From the NCBI RefSeq assembly GCF_007827695.1, contig NZ_VITA01000006.1:62001-126000 (forward strand): DNA of 64,000 nucleotides, in the 5' to 3' direction. Below are positions 9,792-18,048 of this stretch, piece by piece. Position numbers and translations under genes: made by a program. The notes beneath the pieces are model-generated. The model had not been told where the DNA came from. It did no database searches and saw nothing but the letters and a program-made list of their open reading frames with translations. The stretch comes from Sinorhizobium medicae. Lineage in GTDB: Bacteria; Pseudomonadota; Alphaproteobacteria; Rhizobiales; Rhizobiaceae. Position 1 is the stretch's first letter; each line of letters starts with the position of its first letter.

Positions 9792-10328
9792 TCAGGCATC
9801 GATCTTTCCCGCCACTTCCATCCGTGGATTGCGAAATCCCATCGCGATCCATGCCCAGAGAAGTTTGGCGTAAAACGACACCGTGTGGCTTTTCAGGTTG
9901 GGGATGTCTTTCGGCAGGCTGCTCGCGTCAAACAGGTCGCCGACCATCGTCCGCATCCGCGGTTTCGGCCGCGACTCTTTCGGCCAGAGGTGGAGATAGA
10001 TGCTGAGCCAGTGCCCGCCCTTCATTTCCAGGTAGATCGGCGTATTGCAGCAGGTCGCGACGACACGCCGAGTGCCCGCGCCGACCGACAGCCGGAACTC
10101 TCGTAAATGCTCGGCGCCGGACAGAATACGCACGTGATCCTTGCGATATTCCGCGGTGGGAGTTGCACCGTAGGAAGTGAGAATATCTTTCGCGCCGGGA
10201 AGGCTGGCCAGTCTGTCGGCTGCGGTCCGGCAACTGTTGCACAGGCACTCGGAAACAAGGATCGGCGTTCCTTTCAGCCTCAGGCACGTGCTTCCGCAGG
10301 CACAACTGATTTTCGTGGTCTCGCTCAT
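9792..10328 (-). CDS. GFA-family zinc protein (glutathione-dependent formaldehyde-activating enzyme/CENP-V fold)
   Basis: Small protein of 178 residues with the Cys pattern of the Gfa fold: CACGSTC near the N-terminus, CLCNSC about 20 residues later, and CC near residue 92, all expected to hold zinc. DUF6151-like members have this length; true S-(hydroxymethyl)glutathione synthase activity cannot be assumed. Its start overlaps the stop of the upstream TetR gene by four bases (ATGA), so it is the regulator's partner and probably part of a stress or detoxification response controlled by it. It converges on the amidohydrolase gene. Confidence 0.75.
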   Translation of the reverse strand: MSETTKISCACGSTCLRLKGTPILVSECLCNSCRTAADRLASLPGAKDILTSYGATPTAEYRKDHVRILSGAEHLREFRLSVGAGTRRVVATCCNTPIYLEMKGGHWLSIYLHLWPKESRPKPRMRTMVGDLFDASSLPKDIPNLKSHTVSFYAKLLWAWIAMGFRNPRMEVAGKIDA

Positions 10329-10960
10329 GCATCGTCCTCCTCGGTGACGTGAAACAGGTGCCGGATGTAGCGGCTTAAATGATCAAGGCTTTCCCGCGCC
10401 AGATCCGCGTCGTTCCCGGCCTTGGCCAGGACGAAGGCGCCCTGAATGACGGCCTGCGTATGCCGCGCGAGACTTTCCGCCGTCCAGCCGCCGGAAACGC
10501 CGTGATCGCGTCGTGCAGCTTCGATATCGGCCTCGAGCGTCGCCGCATGGCCGAAGATACTGCGGCCGCACGCATCGCGAATGTCGGGCGAACTGGCATA
10601 GACCTCCTGCGCCATGGTTCCGACCAGGCAGGTGAACTCCGCTATGCCGCCGGTGATGATCGCCCTCCGGAACGCGACATAGGCCAAGACGCGCGCCAAG
10701 GGATCGGCCGGATCATGGTAGGGGGCGGCCTCGAAAAAGCCGGTGTTCGTTTCGGTCCAGAACTCGGCCACGGCCACGCCGAGCGCTTCCTTGCTCCCGA
10801 AGTGATGGAAAAACGCCCCCTTCGTGACGTCGGCTGCGCGGCAGAGGTCATCCACCGAGGTCGCAGCAAAGCCATTGCTTCGGATAACGTCCCGCGCTGC
10901 CTCAAGGAGCCTGATGCGCGCGCTGCCGCGTTCGGGGGAATGCTTGGTGGGTCTGGACAT
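10325..10960 (-). CDS. TetR family transcriptional regulator
   Basis: Repressor of 211 residues. The N-terminal helix-turn-helix (about 15-60) reads AATSVDDLCRAADVTKGAFF followed by HHFGSKEALG, the standard TetR pattern. The C-terminal part resembles the TetR_C domain of AcuR/NemR-like regulators that sense small electrophiles or solvents. It is the first gene of a two-gene operon with the GFA protein. A perfect inverted repeat lies 10 bases upstream of its start, so autorepression is likely. Confidence 0.9.
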   Translation of the reverse strand: MSRPTKHSPERGSARIRLLEAARDVIRSNGFAATSVDDLCRAADVTKGAFFHHFGSKEALGVAVAEFWTETNTGFFEAAPYHDPADPLARVLAYVAFRRAIITGGIAEFTCLVGTMAQEVYASSPDIRDACGRSIFGHAATLEADIEAARRDHGVSGGWTAESLARHTQAVIQGAFVLAKAGNDADLARESLDHLSRYIRHLFHVTEEDDA

Positions 10961-10969
10961 TGATAATAC

Positions 10970-10987
10970 ATACCGTACGGTCGGTAT
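10970..10987. promoter_or_regulatory. Probable TetR operator
   Basis: ATACCG (10970-10975) and CGGTAT (10982-10987) form an inverted repeat around TACGGT, 10 to 27 bases before the TetR start codon. The ACCGTACGGT core resembles operators of TetR regulators that control detoxification genes. Binding is inferred from position and symmetry. Confidence 0.6.
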
Positions 10988-10990
10988 ATG

Positions 10991-11313
10991 TCAATCGGTG
11001 ATATTGCCGGTGAGCCCGTGCGGGAGCTGTCGAGCTGGTTCTGAACAGCGCGTATGAAGGCGGAAGCTGCGCCGTCAGCATCATTCAGCAGCGCGGAAGC
11101 GGCCTCGGGCCAGCCTGCAAACGGCTGATCGACGCTTTCCGACACGGGAGACCCGATGGAACACGCCACGGGAAATCCCGGGGCCGATGACGGGACCCAC
11201 CGGCAGGCGGAGCTAGATCTCGTCTAGAAAGACACCCTTCGTCCGCACGAGCCGACTTCACGAAGCTTTATATTTGAATCCGCAAGTTTGGAAGGCTTCA
11301 ACCGGCGGCAGGC
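10991..11313. other. Intergenic region, no gene seen
   Basis: Stretch of 323 bases between the TetR gene and the end of the next LysR gene, both on the minus strand. It must contain the TetR promoter. Only very short open frames (18 and 23 codons) occur and none has a convincing ribosome site. No RNA gene or repeat was recognised. Confidence 0.5.
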
Positions 11314-12204
11314 TCAGCCTGTCAGGATCAACCCTCCATACCGGCTGGTTTCATGTTCGATTTCGGCAATCAGAGTATCGAGCGCGGGAATCCTGGCCTT
11401 TCTGGCGCGACGAACCACGTAAACCAGGGCAGGCGGGGCAGGCAGGCGGTCGGTCACGATCTGCATCTCGGCGCGCAGATGTCGCTCGCTCAAAAGTGCC
11501 ACGCCCAGCGCCGACTTGACCGCAGCGACAATCCCTGCCGCGCTCGCACATTCGAATACGGTTTCGAGGATCGTTCCTCCGTCCTGTCCGACGTCGAGCG
11601 CCCATTTACGGTAGAAGCATTCGTCGTCGAAGGACAGGAAGGGTATAGGTCCATTCTGCGGCAGGCATAGATCAGGGTGCTTGACCCAATGAAGGTTCTC
11701 CCGAAACAGAACAACGTCGGTGGGGCGGACTTCATGGGAAAAAACCTGCACGATTGCCGCGTCGAGTTCCCCGCGTTCCAGCATCGCTCGCAGGACCAAG
11801 CTCATGCGGACCTTGATGCGGACAGAGACATGCGGATGCAGGCGGCGGAACCGCCCGAGAATGCGGGCAAGGTCCGTGCACGTCGTGTCTTCGGTCAGGC
11901 CGAGCGCGATACGCCCCGCGAGTTGTGTCTTCGACAGGCTCAGCAGTGCCTCGTCATGCAGGCCGAGGATGCGCCCGGCATAATCCAGCAAGTCCTCGCC
12001 GGCCGAGGTAAAGACCGGACCCCCGGACCTGCGGCTGAGGAGGTCGCAGTCGAGGCTCGTCTCCAGCCGTTTGATCTTATGGCTGACGGCCGATTGTGAC
12101 AGACCCAACGCTTCAGCCGCGCGGGTGATCCCACCGTGATGGCGTATTGCCCATAGGGCGCGAAGCGCGTCGATTTCCAGACGCCGGCTGTTGAACTCGG
12201 CCAT
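11314..12204 (-). CDS. LysR family transcriptional regulator
   Basis: LTTR of 296 residues. The HTH (about residues 8-65) contains RAAEALGLSQSAVSHKIKRLE, and the effector-binding domain starts near residue 95. The gene is divergent from the EamA-type transporter starting at about 12377, the usual arrangement for a LysR regulator and its target, so it probably controls that exporter. The small molecule sensed is unknown. Confidence 0.9.
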   Translation of the reverse strand: MAEFNSRRLEIDALRALWAIRHHGGITRAAEALGLSQSAVSHKIKRLETSLDCDLLSRRSGGPVFTSAGEDLLDYAGRILGLHDEALLSLSKTQLAGRIALGLTEDTTCTDLARILGRFRRLHPHVSVRIKVRMSLVLRAMLERGELDAAIVQVFSHEVRPTDVVLFRENLHWVKHPDLCLPQNGPIPFLSFDDECFYRKWALDVGQDGGTILETVFECASAAGIVAAVKSALGVALLSERHLRAEMQIVTDRLPAPPALVYVVRRARKARIPALDTLIAEIEHETSRYGGLILTG

Positions 12205-12232
12205 GTCGAACCTGATTGAGTGACCTTTCCCG

Positions 12233-12264
12233 TTTGCATAATCACACCCGGGCCGTGTTGCAAA
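12233..12264. promoter_or_regulatory. Inverted repeat in the LysR/EamA divergent promoter
   Basis: TTTGCA (12233-12238) and TGCAAA (12259-12264) form an inverted repeat in the gap between the divergent LysR and EamA genes. The position suits a LysR-type binding site, but the spacing is longer than a classic T-N11-A box. Confidence 0.35.
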
Positions 12265-12376
12265 TGGGCATTACATTGATGACTGCACTGTCATGCTTTC
12301 ATCGATATTTGTCATGTGCAAGCGCAACAGGTGCATCCTATTCATGGAGCACCACTTGACCCCTATCGAGACCTTC

Positions 12377-13270
12377 ATGACCGACCTGCCGTCGTCCTGG
12401 CCAGCCGCTGGCCGCCACTTCCTCTGGCCTTTAATGGCAACACTGCTGGTGATCGGCTGGAGTTCGGGCTTCGTCGGTATCCGCTATGCGAGCGAAGAAG
12501 CCACCGTCGTACTGGTGCTGTTCTGGCGGACGCTGTTGTCAGGCGTGATCCTGCTGCCCTTCGCCTTTGCCATCGGGCCGCGAATGCGGCTGCGCGGGGT
12601 GCTGGAGCAGATGCTCTTCGGTGTGATGTCGGTGTTTCTCTATCTGGGCGGCTTCGCATTGGCGATCGAGCAACGGGTGCCGACAGGCCTGGTCGCATTG
12701 ATTTCGGACCTCCTGCCTTTGGCGATAGCGGCCCTGTCGCAGTCTGTCCTGGGCGAGCGACTAAGCGCGCGGCAGTGGCTGGGAACGTCGATCGCGGTGC
12801 TGGGTGTGCTCATCGTCTCGTTCGACAGCCTGAGCCTCGGCGTAGCTCCTTTGTGGGCCTATGCGCTGACAGCCGGCTCGATGCTGGTCTTTGCGCTCGC
12901 CTCCGTGCTGCATAAACGGCAACGGACTTCGCACATGCCGCTTCACCAGAGCCTTTGCATTCATACGCTCACAGGTGCTTTGCTGTTCGGATTTTGCGCC
13001 ATGATGCAGGGCGGTGTTGTCCCGCCGATGACACGCAATTTCGCCGTGGGAATGGTATGGCTGGTATTGATTGCAACCTTCGCCGCCTATTCCGTCTACT
13101 ATAGCAGTCTGCGCCTTTTCCCGGTGGCGAAGGTCAGCGCGGTGATCTATCTCAGCCCGCCGGTCACCATGCTGTGGGCATGGGTATTGTTTTCCGAGCC
13201 TCTGACCTTAGCGATGTTCATCGGACTGGCAGTGACACTGCTGGGCGTCTGGATGACCTCGCGCGCTTGA
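12377..13270 (+). CDS. EamA/DMT family transporter
   Basis: Drug/metabolite transporter superfamily protein of about 297 residues, with ten predicted membrane helices arranged as two EamA repeats. The first helix includes LLVIGWSSGFVGIRYA and the last is FIGLAVTLLGVWM. Such proteins usually export amino acids or other small metabolites. Start choice is uncertain: ATG 12377 gives a normal family length, while ATGs at 12344 and 12293 would add 11 or 28 non-conserved residues; none has a strong ribosome site. It is divergent from the LysR gene, its likely regulator. Confidence 0.85.
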   Translation: MTDLPSSWPAAGRHFLWPLMATLLVIGWSSGFVGIRYASEEATVVLVLFWRTLLSGVILLPFAFAIGPRMRLRGVLEQMLFGVMSVFLYLGGFALAIEQRVPTGLVALISDLLPLAIAALSQSVLGERLSARQWLGTSIAVLGVLIVSFDSLSLGVAPLWAYALTAGSMLVFALASVLHKRQRTSHMPLHQSLCIHTLTGALLFGFCAMMQGGVVPPMTRNFAVGMVWLVLIATFAAYSVYYSSLRLFPVAKVSAVIYLSPPVTMLWAWVLFSEPLTLAMFIGLAVTLLGVWMTSRA

Positions 13271-13337
13271 ACCGGGCGACCCATCGTCGACCGCGCCGGT
13301 AAGCATGATACGTTTGATCGGATAACGCTGGCAGAAA

Positions 13338-13367
13338 CGTTTCAGTGCTTCAAGGAACACCGAAACG
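13338..13367. terminator. Hairpin between convergent genes
   Basis: CGTTTCAGTG (13338-13347) and CACCGAAACG (13358-13367) pair over ten positions with one mismatch. They lie between the ends of the EamA gene and the convergent dehydrogenase gene, a place where a shared terminator is expected. Confidence 0.35.
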
Positions 13368-13421
13368 CTCCAAAGGGCGCTGGTCGCGCCATAGGCGGCC
13401 TGTCTCCGTCTCCAGCGGAAC

Positions 13422-15983
13422 TTACGTCCGCGGCTTCAGGTTCTCCGGGTCGTAGAGAGGCTTGTAACCGACGCCGGCCACTTCGACGGGATAGGTCTCG
13501 GCGAAATACTCGACATGGAGCCTTCGTCCGACCTGGCAGTAGGACCAGGGCAGATAGGCAAGCGCGATATTCTTGCCGATCGTCGGACCGTATGCGATCG
13601 AAGTGGTGTAGGAGCGGCGGCCGAGTTCGTCGACCAGAACATCGCCGGTCTCCGGGTCCATGACCGGCAGGTTGCCGACCGGGTAGCGCCTCACGCCGTT
13701 CCCGTCGGTGTTCTCCGTCATCACGAGCGTGCAAAGCATGGCGGGCTGGTGCTCGCGCGCCTTGTATTCCAGGTGCTTCGCCTTGCCCCGGAAGTCCGCT
13801 TCCTTGACTTTCGGACGGGCAAGATCGGCTTCGATAAGGTTATATTGGGTGAGAAGGTCTGCGTTCTGCAGGCGCAGGCTCTTTTCCATGCGGCGCGAGT
13901 TGGCATAGGTCTCGACGCCGAAGGCCATGACCCCCGTGGCGCGCAGCGCGTCCCAGACGGCAAGCCCGTCCTCGTATTTCATATGCAGTTCCCAGCCTTG
14001 TTCGCCGACATAGGAGATGCGGAAGGCGGAGACCGGCTTGCCGGCGATCTCCATCTGCCGGATTGCGGCGAAGGGGAAATTCTCGGGATCGAGACCGGCC
14101 GGATCTGCCACCACCCTTTTCAGCGTTTCGCGGGCATTCGGCCCCCAGATACCAATCGTGGTGAATCTCTCCGAAACGTCTGTGATACGGACGTCCAGGC
14201 CCCGGTCTTCCGCGACGCGGCGCATGTAGTGGAAGTCGCGCGGCCCGGCATCGGCGCCGTTCACGAGACGGCAGCGATCGGCCATGCGGAAAACCGTGAA
14301 ATCGGCCCGAACCATGCCCTCGTCGTCGAGGAAATGCGTGTAGATGCCCTTGCCGATATTGCCGTCGCCGCCGATCTTGGCGGCGCAGAGCCACTCAAGA
14401 AGCTCCACGTGGTCAGGACCTTCAATGTCTACCATGTGGAAGTGGGAGAGGTTGACGATGCCGCAATCCTCGCTCATCGCCAGATGTTCGGCGTTGGAAA
14501 CGCGCCAGAAGTGGCGGCTGTCCCACTCGTTCTCGCGCACCGGAACACGGTCGCCGTATTTCTCGAGCAGGTGCTCGTTGGCGGCATAACCGTGCGCGCG
14601 CTCCCAGCCGCCGAGCTCCATGAAGTAGCCGCCGAGTTCCTTTTCGCGCTCGTAGAAGGGCGAGCGCTTGACGTTGCGGCCGCCCGCATAGGGCTCGCGC
14701 GGGTGCACGGCCGGGAAGTAGATCTTCTGCGCAGCCTCGAAGCAGCGCTGCTCGATGAACGTCTCTTCGAGCTGGTGCGGATAGAAGCGGGCGTAATCAA
14801 TCGACGCATGGTCGATCTCGGTGCGGCCGTCCGTCATCCAGTCTGCGATCAGCTTGCCGTAGCCCGGGCCATCTTTCACCCAGATAGCGACGCAGTACCA
14901 GAGGCCGCGCACCTTCTGACTCTCGCCGCAGGAGGGCCCGCCGGCGGCCGATACCTGCAGCAGGCCGTTGAAGGAGTGGCTCTCATTATAGCCGAGCTCG
15001 CCGAGGATCGGCGTCAATTCCATTGCGCGCTCGAGCGGCTCGATGATCTGCTCCATCTCGAGGTCGCGCTGCGACGGCGACAGGCGTGCCTGATGTTTTT
15101 CGAGAATGTCGCGCGGATGGCAGAGGCGCGGATTGGTGGTCTCGTAATAGCCCCACTCGATCTGACCGCCCTCGGTGGTCTTCGGATCGCCGGTGTCGCG
15201 CATATAGGCCGAGTTGCCCTGGTCGCGCAGCAGCGGGAAGCCGATTTCCTTGCCGGTGCCTTCGAATTCGTTGTAGGGGCCGAAGAAGGTGAGCGGATGA
15301 TCGACCGGCATGACGGGCAGGTCTTCGCCGACCATTTCGGCGATCAGGCGGCCCCAAATGCCGGCGCAGACGACGACATGGTCCGCGAGAATCGTGCCGC
15401 GATGTGTGACGACACCTTTGATGCGTCCATTTTCGACTAGAAGCGCGGTTGCCGGCGTATTGCCGAAGACCCGCAGCTTGCCGGACTTTTCCGCCGCATC
15501 GACCAGCTTGCCGGCGACAGTCTGCGAGCGCGGAACGACAAGACCGGCATCCGGATCGAACATGCCGCCCATGACCTGATCTTCCTCGATCAGCGGGAAC
15601 AGCTTCTTGATTTCGGCCGGCGAGACGTAATGTGCGCGCGTGCCGAAAGCCTTGGCGGAGGAAAGCTTGCGCTTGATCTCTTCCATCCAGACGTCGTCGC
15701 CGGTGCGTGCGACTTCCAGGCCGCCGATGCGGGAGTAGTGGCCCATCCTGTCGAAAAAGTCGATCGAGTATTGCGTCGTCCAGACCGAAAGATAGTCGTG
15801 GCTCGTCGTATAACAGAAGTCCGAGGCATGGGCCGTCGAACCGATATCGGTCGGGATGCCCGACTTGTCGATGCCGACGATATCGTCCCAGCCACGCTCG
15901 ATGAGGTGGTGGGCGATCGATGCGCCGACGATGCCGCCCAGTCCTACGATTACGACCTTCGCCTTTTCCGGAAACTCTGCCAT
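13422..15983 (-). CDS. FAD-dependent oxidoreductase with GcvT domain (dimethylglycine/sarcosine dehydrogenase family)
   Basis: Large enzyme of 853 residues. An FAD-binding DAO domain occupies about residues 8-390, and a folate-binding aminomethyltransferase (GcvT) domain about 420-840. This layout oxidises an N-methyl group and passes the one-carbon unit to tetrahydrofolate, as in dimethylglycine or sarcosine dehydrogenase. The dinucleotide motif reads GLGGIVGAS near 14-22, with Leu where the first motif Gly is usual. GSTAHAS keeps a His (H52) at the place where relatives attach FAD covalently. The gene stands alone, with its own promoter region upstream. The precise methylamine substrate is not known. 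Confidence 0.85.
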   Translation of the reverse strand: MAEFPEKAKVVIVGLGGIVGASIAHHLIERGWDDIVGIDKSGIPTDIGSTAHASDFCYTTSHDYLSVWTTQYSIDFFDRMGHYSRIGGLEVARTGDDVWMEEIKRKLSSAKAFGTRAHYVSPAEIKKLFPLIEEDQVMGGMFDPDAGLVVPRSQTVAGKLVDAAEKSGKLRVFGNTPATALLVENGRIKGVVTHRGTILADHVVVCAGIWGRLIAEMVGEDLPVMPVDHPLTFFGPYNEFEGTGKEIGFPLLRDQGNSAYMRDTGDPKTTEGGQIEWGYYETTNPRLCHPRDILEKHQARLSPSQRDLEMEQIIEPLERAMELTPILGELGYNESHSFNGLLQVSAAGGPSCGESQKVRGLWYCVAIWVKDGPGYGKLIADWMTDGRTEIDHASIDYARFYPHQLEETFIEQRCFEAAQKIYFPAVHPREPYAGGRNVKRSPFYEREKELGGYFMELGGWERAHGYAANEHLLEKYGDRVPVRENEWDSRHFWRVSNAEHLAMSEDCGIVNLSHFHMVDIEGPDHVELLEWLCAAKIGGDGNIGKGIYTHFLDDEGMVRADFTVFRMADRCRLVNGADAGPRDFHYMRRVAEDRGLDVRITDVSERFTTIGIWGPNARETLKRVVADPAGLDPENFPFAAIRQMEIAGKPVSAFRISYVGEQGWELHMKYEDGLAVWDALRATGVMAFGVETYANSRRMEKSLRLQNADLLTQYNLIEADLARPKVKEADFRGKAKHLEYKAREHQPAMLCTLVMTENTDGNGVRRYPVGNLPVMDPETGDVLVDELGRRSYTTSIAYGPTIGKNIALAYLPWSYCQVGRRLHVEYFAETYPVEVAGVGYKPLYDPENLKPRT

Positions 15984-16196
15984 TGATGCGACCCTGGTTA
16001 ATTTTGAAGCCGGATATTAGAGCCTGCAGCGCCGCGACTTGAGCCTGTCTACGACATAATCATCGTGCTGCACGACCAGAATGTTGCGGAGGAGGGGGCG
16101 GGGAAAGCCGCGTCCGCAGGGATGCTCATCTAGCTGATATCGCGAGAAAATACACCCTGCAGGGCGGCGGGGAGCAAGCATTTCTTGGAACAGGAA

Positions 16197-16218
16197 GGCG
16201 GCAGGTGGATCCGCCGCC
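16197..16218 (-). terminator. Hairpin after the cytochrome oxidase operon
   Basis: GGCGGC (16197-16202) and GCCGCC (16213-16218) form a stem downstream of the subunit IV stop. Read on the minus strand it is followed by TTCCTGTTCC, so it may end the oxidase operon. Confidence 0.45.
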
Positions 16219-16245
16219 GGAACGCGACCATTCGGCAGCCGTTTT

Positions 16246-16602
16246 TTACTCGCCGCCGCCGAAGAAGGTAAGCCGCGTGAAGAGGATATAGTTGGATTCC
16301 GACACCATCAGAGCCACGAAGACGAGCACCAGAAGCGGCGGCAGAATAACCGCGTAGATCAGGGCCAGGCGCTCCCAGGCCATATGCATGAACACGGCAA
16401 CGATCAGGCCCGCCTTCAGCATCATGAAGATGAGGATCAGCGACCAGCGAAGATAGCCTTCAAGGCCGAAGAAATCGACAAGATAGGAGAGGGCACTGAG
16501 GACGAAGAGCAAGCCCCAGACCACGAGGTAAAGCTTGATCGGGTGCTGCCGGTGCTCCGTATGGGCCGCGTGTTGCGGCGCATGGGTCTGCGCGTGAGCC
16601 AT
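16246..16602 (-). CDS. Cytochrome c oxidase subunit IV (small membrane subunit)
   Basis: Membrane protein of 118 residues with a His-rich N-terminal tail (about 1-20) and three hydrophobic segments. This is the topology of prokaryotic subunit IV (CyoD/COX4_pro family). It is the last gene of the oxidase operon, 12 bases after the subunit III stop. The His-rich tail is notable but no copper-binding motif is clear. It probably stabilises the oxidase complex in the inner membrane. Confidence 0.85.
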   Translation of the reverse strand: MAHAQTHAPQHAAHTEHRQHPIKLYLVVWGLLFVLSALSYLVDFFGLEGYLRWSLILIFMMLKAGLIVAVFMHMAWERLALIYAVILPPLLVLVFVALMVSESNYILFTRLTFFGGGE

Positions 16603-16614
16603 GAATGCCCTCCC

Positions 16615-17343
16615 TCACCACAGATAAAAGAATGCGAAGATGAAGACCCAGACCAGGTCGACGAAGTGCCAATAGAGGCCGGTGATCTCGACGATCTCGT
16701 AGCGGCCCTTGCGGCTGGTGAAGAAACCGGGCCGCTCCGTTTCGAAGTCGCCGCGCCAGACTTTTCGGGCGATGATCAGCAGGAAAATCACGCCGAAGGT
16801 GACGTGGGTCCCGTGAAAGCCGGTGATCATGAAGAAGGAAGAGCCGAATTGTGCGGCTCCCCAGGGATTGGCCCACGGTCTTACGCCCTCGGCAATCAGT
16901 TTCGACCATTCGAACGCCTGCATGCCGACGAAGGCGGCGCCGAATAGCGCCGTCAGCAGCATGAGTGCCGCGGTCTTCCGCCGGTCCCGGCGATAACCGT
17001 AGTTGACGGCCATGGCCATGGTGCCGCTCGAGGAGATGAGGACGAATGTCATGATCGCGATCAGGATCAGCGGCATATGTGTTCCGCCGATCTCGAGTGC
17101 GAAAACCTCGCTCGGGTTCGGCCAGGGAACGGCGGTAGACATTCGTGCCGCCATGTAGGCGATCAGGAAGCAGCCGAAGACGAAGGTGTCGCTGAGGAGA
17201 AAGATCCACATCATGGCCTTGCCCCAGGAGACGTCCTTGAACGTGCGCTGGTCGGAGGCCCAGTCGGCTGCGAGCCCCGCCAGACCGGGCTGGCGCGGGA
17301 CCGTTTCTGCTGCGGGGTTCTTGATCGGTGCGGACATGTTCAA
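16615..17343 (-). CDS. coxP: Cytochrome c oxidase subunit III (CoxP-like)
   Basis: Heme-copper oxidase subunit III, 242 residues with about six membrane helices. It has family landmarks WIFLLSDTFVFGCFL near the start, TGFHGTHVTFGV in the middle and YWHFVDLVWVFIFAFFYLW at the end. The gene lies directly after a second, shorter subunit III-like gene. This pair is the hallmark of the Bradyrhizobium-type coxMNOP operon, from which the symbol is taken. It should sit beside subunit I in the inner membrane. Confidence 0.85.
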   Translation of the reverse strand: MNMSAPIKNPAAETVPRQPGLAGLAADWASDQRTFKDVSWGKAMMWIFLLSDTFVFGCFLIAYMAARMSTAVPWPNPSEVFALEIGGTHMPLILIAIMTFVLISSSGTMAMAVNYGYRRDRRKTAALMLLTALFGAAFVGMQAFEWSKLIAEGVRPWANPWGAAQFGSSFFMITGFHGTHVTFGVIFLLIIARKVWRGDFETERPGFFTSRKGRYEIVEITGLYWHFVDLVWVFIFAFFYLW

Positions 17344-17349
17344 GGGTTC

Positions 17350-18048
17350 CTATGTCAGCAGTTGGCGGCAGAAATCGATGACGCCGCTGGCCCATCCCGC
17401 AAAGAGAGCGAAGAGAACCACCCAGACGATCAGCATGAAATGCCAGTAAATCGCGCACAGCTCGATCGACAGGCGCGTTCTGCTGTCGATCGGGGCTTGC
17501 GCGGCATGTGCGGTCACACGGCCAAGAACAATAAGCCCCCCGAGAATGTGCAGTCCGTGCATTCCGGTAAGCAGATAGAAGAAGCTGTTCGCCGGGTTCT
17601 CTGCGAGGAAATAACCCGCGCCCGACAGCGCGCGCCACGCAAACAGTTGGCCGACGAGGAAGGCGAGGCCCGAGGCGAGCGCTGCGAGAAGGCCGGTTCT
17701 CGCCGCCTCGTCGTGCTGTCGCCCTGCCTCGGCCCTGGCCCATTGCAAGGTGATGCTGCCGGCTGCGAGGATACCCGTATTGAACCACAGAAGGCCGGGC
17801 AGAGGCAGTGCGCCCCAGTCCGAAGAGGCCATGCGCATGAAATAGGCGCTGACCGAAAGCGAAAAAAGCGCACCGACGACGGCCAGAAATACGCCGAGAC
17901 CGATTTTGGCCGGTGGAATTCGGGCAGGGCCCCGGCGGTCGTGGAGGTGCCCGATCTCGAGCCATGGCCTCGACGTCAGGCGCTGTCCGGCAAGCCACCA
18001 GACGACGATGGCAGCGATCGCCGCCAGAAAGAAAAGGACGACGCTCAT
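17350..18048 (-). CDS. coxO: Cytochrome c oxidase subunit III-like protein (CoxO-like)
   Basis: Second subunit III homologue of the operon, 232 residues. It has the subunit III landmarks TGMHGLHILGG and IYWHFMLIVWVVLFALF, but with a distinct N-terminal half: a leading membrane helix with the basic RPWLEIGHLHDRRGP loop after it. Its ATG overlaps the end of the subunit I gene by four bases, showing tight translational coupling. Together with the following gene it matches the two subunit III genes of coxMNOP. Whether the oxidase contains both proteins is not known. Confidence 0.82.
   Translation of the reverse strand: MSVVLFFLAAIAAIVVWWLAGQRLTSRPWLEIGHLHDRRGPARIPPAKIGLGVFLAVVGALFSLSVSAYFMRMASSDWGALPLPGLLWFNTGILAAGSITLQWARAEAGRQHDEAARTGLLAALASGLAFLVGQLFAWRALSGAGYFLAENPANSFFYLLTGMHGLHILGGLIVLGRVTAHAAQAPIDSRTRLSIELCAIYWHFMLIVWVVLFALFAGWASGVIDFCRQLLT

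Noticed and set aside
13515..15440. 641-codon open frame on the plus strand
   Set aside because: It lies entirely opposite the FAD-GcvT dehydrogenase gene and its translation shows no domain; it is a high-GC mirror of the real gene.
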